A model generated the notes under the pieces. It did no database searches and was not told the DNA's origin. It saw only the letters and a program-made list of their open reading frames with translations. A stretch of 64,000 nt of DNA from Hyphomicrobiaceae bacterium (GTDB lineage: Bacteria > Pseudomonadota > Alphaproteobacteria > Rhizobiales > Hyphomicrobiaceae), in assembly GCA_022844275.1 (NCBI GenBank), contig JALHMB010000002.1, positions 682,001 through 746,000 of the forward strand. Direction: 5' to 3'. Positions 59,556 to 64,000 of the stretch are shown piece by piece. Each line of letters opens with the position of its first letter. Positions within the stretch are counted from its first letter, which is position 1. The position numbers were made by a program, and so were the translations under genes.

Positions 59556-61160
59556 TTACGCCGCCCGCGCATCCTCGCGGATCATGGCCGCGCCCTTCTC
59601 GGCGATCATGATGGTCGGGGCATTGGTATTGCCGGTCGTCACGATCGGCATGATCGAAGCATCGATCACGCGCAATCCGCTGAGCCCGCGTACGCGCAGG
59701 CGTGAGTCGACGACGGCTTGTGGATCCTCGCCCATACGGCAGGTCCCCACGGGATGATAGAGCGTGCCGCCCACCTTGCGTGCGAAGGCGGCGAGGTCGG
59801 CGTCGGTCGCTACGTCTTTGCCCGGCACAATCTCGCCGACGACGTAGGGCGCGAAGGAAGGCGCGGCGAAGATACTTCTTGCGTGCTTGAGCCCGGCGAC
59901 GGAGACAGCGAGATCGTTCTCGACAGCGAGATAGTTCGGGCGAATGGCCGGGCGCGCCAGCGGATCGCGCGACGTCGCCATGATCGTGCCACGGCTTTCG
60001 GGACGCGCGACGGAGACGGCGATCGTCATGCCGGGCGGCTTCTCGAGCGTGCCGAACTTCTGCTCGTCGTAGCTGGCGGGCGAAAAGAGAAGTTGTATGT
60101 CCGGGCTCGCGAGGCCTTCGCGGCTTCTACAGAAGACCTGCGCGCTCGATACACCGAACGTCAGCGCGCCGCGCCCTGTCGTCACCCAGCGCGCGACTTC
60201 GCCGGCAAGGCGTACGCCACGCGCGAGCTGGTTGATGGAGACAGTATCGCGTACGCGCTGGGAAATGCGCACGGCGTAGTGATCGGAGAGGTTGGCGCCG
60301 ACGCCCGACAGATCGTGACGCACCTCAACGCCGATCGACTTCAGATGCGCGGCCGGACCAATTCCTGACACCTGCAGTAGATGCGGCGAGTTGATCGTGC
60401 CGCCGGAGACGATGACCTCGCGGCGCGCTCGCACAGTGCGATCGCTGCTGCCCTGGCGGAACGTGACGCCCGTGCAGCGTCGGCCGTCGAGCATGAGGCC
60501 GGTGGCCTGCGCATTGGTCTCGATCCTCAGGTTCGGCCGACCGCGGGCCTCGGCGAGAAATGTCTGCGCCGTCGAGCCGCGGAAGCGCCCGTTGCGCGAC
60601 ATCTGCGAGTAGCCGACACCTTCCATTTGCGCGCCGCTCAAGTCTGGCGTGTAGGGAAAGCCCGCTTCCTGCGCGGCTTTCACGAAGAGGTGGGTGAGTG
60701 GCAGGATCGTGCGGTAGTCCTCGATCAGCAGCGGCCCACTTTTGCCGCGATGCGCGCTGTCGCCGGGTGCATAGCGCTCGATGCTCTTGAAATATGGGAG
60801 CACGTCCTCGTACGACCAGCCGCGGCAGCCGGCCTGCGCCCAGCCGTCGTAGTCGGCAGTATTGCCCCGGACGAACAGCATCCCGTTGATGGAGCTCGAG
60901 CCGCCGAGCACGCGCCCACGCGGCCAATGGATGGAGCGGTTGCCCGTCGCGGGCTCCGGCTCGCTCTTGTACATCCAGTTGACGCGCGGGTTGTAGAGGA
61001 GCTTGAGAACGCCCGCCGGAATATGGATCATCGGATGCCAGTCGCGTGGACCGGCTTCGAGCAGCACGACGCGCGCGCCATCGGCACTCAGACGGTTCGC
61101 GAGCACACAGCCCGCCGAACCCGCGCCGACGATGACATAGTCGGCCTCATCCTCGGCCAT
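59556..61160 (-). CDS. GMC family oxidoreductase (choline dehydrogenase-like)
   Basis: [59 protein letters not shown]. Confidence 0.96.
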   Translation of the reverse strand: MAEDEADYVIVGAGSAGCVLANRLSADGARVVLLEAGPRDWHPMIHIPAGVLKLLYNPRVNWMYKSEPEPATGNRSIHWPRGRVLGGSSSINGMLFVRGNTADYDGWAQAGCRGWSYEDVLPYFKSIERYAPGDSAHRGKSGPLLIEDYRTILPLTHLFVKAAQEAGFPYTPDLSGAQMEGVGYSQMSRNGRFRGSTAQTFLAEARGRPNLRIETNAQATGLMLDGRRCTGVTFRQGSSDRTVRARREVIVSGGTINSPHLLQVSGIGPAAHLKSIGVEVRHDLSGVGANLSDHYAVRISQRVRDTVSINQLARGVRLAGEVARWVTTGRGALTFGVSSAQVFCRSREGLASPDIQLLFSPASYDEQKFGTLEKPPGMTIAVSVARPESRGTIMATSRDPLARPAIRPNYLAVENDLAVSVAGLKHARSIFAAPSFAPYVVGEIVPGKDVATDADLAAFARKVGGTLYHPVGTCRMGEDPQAVVDSRLRVRGLSGLRVIDASIMPIVTTGNTNAPTIMIAEKGAAMIREDARAA

Positions 61161-61271
61161 GCCGCTTCCTCTCCACAAACTGCTGTTGTCGCGCGGAGTA
61201 TGCAGCGGCCGCTCGTGCGGGCAAGTGGTCTATCAGCGCGCTCGACGCATAGCGCGTCCGCGCCGATGGTC

Positions 61272-61484
61272 TTAGCCGACCAGAAGGGTCGGACGCTCGC
61301 CGTTGCGCAGTTTGTGCACGCGCCAGATGTCGTCGTTGGAGGCGCCGATATCGCGCAACTGGAAGTCATCCAGCCCGCGCAGGACGCTCATGCGCCCGCC
61401 GCCGATTAGGCGGCGCAGGACCGCGAGCGCGCTGGTGTCGATCCGGGTAGAGGAATTTGTGTCTGATATTGCGGGAATAGTCAT
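61272..61484 (-). CDS. DUF1127 domain-containing small protein
   Basis: LRGLDDFQLRDIGASNDDIWRVHK motif. Confidence 0.8.
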   Translation of the reverse strand: MTIPAISDTNSSTRIDTSALAVLRRLIGGGRMSVLRGLDDFQLRDIGASNDDIWRVHKLRNGERPTLLVG

Positions 61485-61535
61485 GGTCGGTCTCGTTGGG
61501 TGGTCTTCAGTTCGCTGGCGCCTCCGCAAAGAAGA

Positions 61536-61565
61536 GGCGGCCGGCCCCTAAAGGCGCCGGCCGCC
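61536..61565 (-). terminator. Hairpin terminator downstream of the second DUF1127 gene
   Basis: ggcggccggc...gccggccgcc 10-bp stem, T-rich tcttcttt on the - strand side. Confidence 0.75.
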
Positions 61566-61588
61566 AATGCCATTGCCTGGGACTGAAT

Positions 61589-61840
61589 TCAGCTCCAGTA
61601 CACGGCCTGCACGTAGTGGCGCTCGCGCAGCTTCTCAATGTCGCTGCTGGTGAACCCGAGGTCCTTGAGACGGTCGTCGCTCATCTTGGCGAGGTACGGC
61701 TGAATCTCGCGCTCTGCACGCTGGATCCGCGCCTGGATAAGGCTCTCGAAGAAGCGCGCAAAGAAGCCCTGCTTCGCAGGAGTAGCTTCGCCGCGTACGG
61801 TATCAGCCGCAAAACTGGCGGGTGTGGTGGTCGTGGCCAT
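61589..61840 (-). CDS. DUF1127-like small protein
   Basis: IQPYLAKMSDDRLKDLGFTSSDIEKLRER. Confidence 0.75.
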   Translation of the reverse strand: MATTTTPASFAADTVRGEATPAKQGFFARFFESLIQARIQRAEREIQPYLAKMSDDRLKDLGFTSSDIEKLRERHYVQAVYWS

Positions 61841-62118
61841 GATCGCTCTCATCTCTTAGTGTCCCGGAGAACCGGGAGTGCTCATTTGTTAGGTCTGCAG
61901 GGCCGACCCTCTCTTCGGAGGATCTTTGTGCACTGCGATATGGCGAACATAGTGAGTCCTTCGCACTTGCAGTACCTCCGCCTTCCAGAAGCAGATATGC
62001 GTTTCATGCATGGATTTAAAGACAGTGTTACAATGAGTTATATATCACATTTCAAATAGTGCGGCGCACAACAGCGAGGCGCTTTGCAGTGTGATCAACC
62101 CCGACTACTAAGGTGAGC

Positions 62119-63936
62119 ATGTTCCAGGATTTTTCCTCATCGGCAGATCCCGCGCTCGGGGCCGAACGAGTTGCGCGGCTGCGCAAGCGGCTCGCTTCGT
62201 TAGGCGTGGATGCGGTTCTCATCCCCCGCTCCGACGAGCACATGGGCGAGTATGTCCCGCCCTCCGCCGAGCGCCTCACATGGCTGACTGGCTTCACTGG
62301 CTCGGCTGGCCTTGCGATCATCGGAGCAAAGAAGGCAGCCCTGTTTGTCGACGGCCGCTATACGCTCCAAGCCGCCGACCAGGTCGATACAGGCACCTTC
62401 GACATCATCCAGATCCCGGAAAACGAACCGCGCCAGTGGTTTGCGGAGAACCTGCCCAAGGGTGCGCGGATCGGCTACGATCCATGGCTGCACACCCGCG
62501 CCGCAATCGCGCGCTTCGAGGACGGGCTCGCCAAGACGGAGCTCGTGCTCAAGCCGCTACTACGCAATCCCGTTGATCTCGTATGGGGTGCCGAACGACC
62601 GGCTCCTCCCAAAGGCCCTCTCTCGGTCCAGCCAATAGAATGGGCCGGTGTCGCTGCCGCCGACAAGATCAAGGCTCTGCAGAAGCAGCTCAAGGCGGCG
62701 GGCGAGGATGCCGTCGTGCTGACGCTCCCCGACTCGATCGCATGGCTCTTCAATGTCCGCGGCTCGGACGTAAAGCACAATCCGACACCGCTCGCGTTTG
62801 CCATCGTCCCCGCCGGCAGTAAGCCCGAGTTGTACATCGACAAGGCGAAGATTGGCCCCGAAGTCCGGAAACATCTGAGCGGCGTCGTGCATATCCGAGC
62901 GCCCGACGCCCTCGCCGATCGGCTGACCGCGCTCCGCAACGAGAAGAAGCGCGTGCGCCTCGATACGGCGACGGCTGCCATGTGGATCTGGCAGCGCCTC
63001 GGCGGCGCGCGCGGCAACATCAGCGATGCCTCCGATCCCTGCATTTTGCCCAAGGCGCGCAAGAACGACTCCGAGATCCGCGGGGCGCGTATCGCCCACG
63101 AGCGCGACGGCATTGCCGTGACCCGTTTCCTCGCCTGGCTCGACCGCGAGGCACCGAAGGGCGGCATCGATGAGATCACCGCCGTGCGCACGCTCGAAGC
63201 CATGCGCGCGGAAACCCAGGCGCTGAAGGAGATCAGCTTCGATACGATCTCAGGTTCCGGCCCCAATGGCGCGATCGTGCACTATCGCGTGACGGAGGCC
63301 ACCAACCGTAAGCTCCGCCCTGGCGAGCTCTTTCTCGTCGACTCCGGCGGACAGTACATCGACGGAACGACCGACATCACACGCACAGTCGCCATTGGCA
63401 CGCCGACAGCAGAAATGCGCGACCGCTTCACACGCGTCCTCAAAGGACACATCGCAATCTCGGAGCTGCGCTTTCCCGCGGGCACGACCGGCGCGCACAT
63501 CGACGTGCTCGCGCGCCACGCGCTGTGGCAGGCCGGCCTCGATTTCGACCATGGTACGGGCCATGGCGTCGGCAGCTATCTTTCCGTGCACGAAGGTCCG
63601 CAGTCGATTTCAAAACGCGGGCATGTCACGCTCGAGCCCGGCATGATCCTCTCGAACGAGCCCGGCTACTACAAGACCGGTGCGTACGGCATTCGCATCG
63701 AGAACCTGCTGCTCGTTGGGGGCGCCGCGCCTATTCCCGGTGGCGACCGACCAATGCTCGGCTTCGAGACTCTGACGCTCGTGCCGATCGACCGGCGGCT
63801 CGTCGATGTAGCGCTGCTGAGCCCCGGCGAGCGCCAATGGCTAAATGCCTATCACGCACGCGTCGCAGCTGTGGTCGGCCCGCATCTCAATGAAGCCGAC
63901 AGAACGTGGCTGACACAGGCGACAGCCGCAATCTGA
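62119..63936 (+). CDS. pepP: Aminopeptidase P family protein (Xaa-Pro aminopeptidase)
   Basis: ERLTWLTGFTGSAGLAIIGAKKAALFVDGRYTLQA; VDSGGQYIDGTTDITRTV; DHGTGHGVGSYLSVHEGPQ. Confidence 0.96.
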   Translation: MFQDFSSSADPALGAERVARLRKRLASLGVDAVLIPRSDEHMGEYVPPSAERLTWLTGFTGSAGLAIIGAKKAALFVDGRYTLQAADQVDTGTFDIIQIPENEPRQWFAENLPKGARIGYDPWLHTRAAIARFEDGLAKTELVLKPLLRNPVDLVWGAERPAPPKGPLSVQPIEWAGVAAADKIKALQKQLKAAGEDAVVLTLPDSIAWLFNVRGSDVKHNPTPLAFAIVPAGSKPELYIDKAKIGPEVRKHLSGVVHIRAPDALADRLTALRNEKKRVRLDTATAAMWIWQRLGGARGNISDASDPCILPKARKNDSEIRGARIAHERDGIAVTRFLAWLDREAPKGGIDEITAVRTLEAMRAETQALKEISFDTISGSGPNGAIVHYRVTEATNRKLRPGELFLVDSGGQYIDGTTDITRTVAIGTPTAEMRDRFTRVLKGHIAISELRFPAGTTGAHIDVLARHALWQAGLDFDHGTGHGVGSYLSVHEGPQSISKRGHVTLEPGMILSNEPGYYKTGAYGIRIENLLLVGGAAPIPGGDRPMLGFETLTLVPIDRRLVDVALLSPGERQWLNAYHARVAAVVGPHLNEADRTWLTQATAAI

Positions 63937-63952
63937 CTGTCATAAAGGCAGG

Positions 63953-63972
63953 GCTCGGGGTTGTTCCCGAGC
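63953..63972 (+). terminator. Candidate terminator downstream of pepP
   Basis: gctcggg-gttgtt-cccgagc inverted repeat. Confidence 0.5.
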
Positions 63973-64000
63973 GCGCCATAAGGTGTCGTACTGGAAGCGC

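Overview
High-GC, gene-dense chromosomal segment of an alphaproteobacterium, probably Hyphomicrobiales. This is inferred from CtrA, SciP/DUF1153, phosphatidylcholine synthase, MeaB/MutA and tandem DUF1127 genes. I call about 50 protein-coding genes after trimming the supplied ORFs to plausible starts and discarding antisense shadow ORFs. Recognisable blocks are: an SSF-type hybrid kinase/NarL regulator next to DUF4212 + Na+/solute symporter (CrbSR-like); fliJ-ctrA-tatABC-sciP; a REC + REC-PAS-HK-pseudoREC-REC pair; divergent pxpA/pxpBC (5-oxoprolinase); meaB; proBA; typA; an isolated methylmalonyl-CoA mutase small subunit; mazG; pcs; a J-domain/VWA pair; sseA-ridA; a MerR-ATPase fusion; marR-hlyD; thiolase; tilS; ugpBAEC; lepA; gshB; a GMC oxidoreductase; and pepP. 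I saw no rRNA, tRNA, CRISPR array, prophage or transposase. The most interesting non-coding signal is a family of composite palindromic repeats (five clear copies plus a remnant). Each clear copy sits within a few nt of a stop codon, and the family explains several spurious ORFs and one false N-terminal extension. A second short palindromic repeat also occurs at stop codons. I also found an unlisted 24-aa hydrophobic ORF with a strong Shine-Dalgarno. I found no clear-cut undescribed defence or mobile system. All assignments are from reading the sequence; no database search was run.
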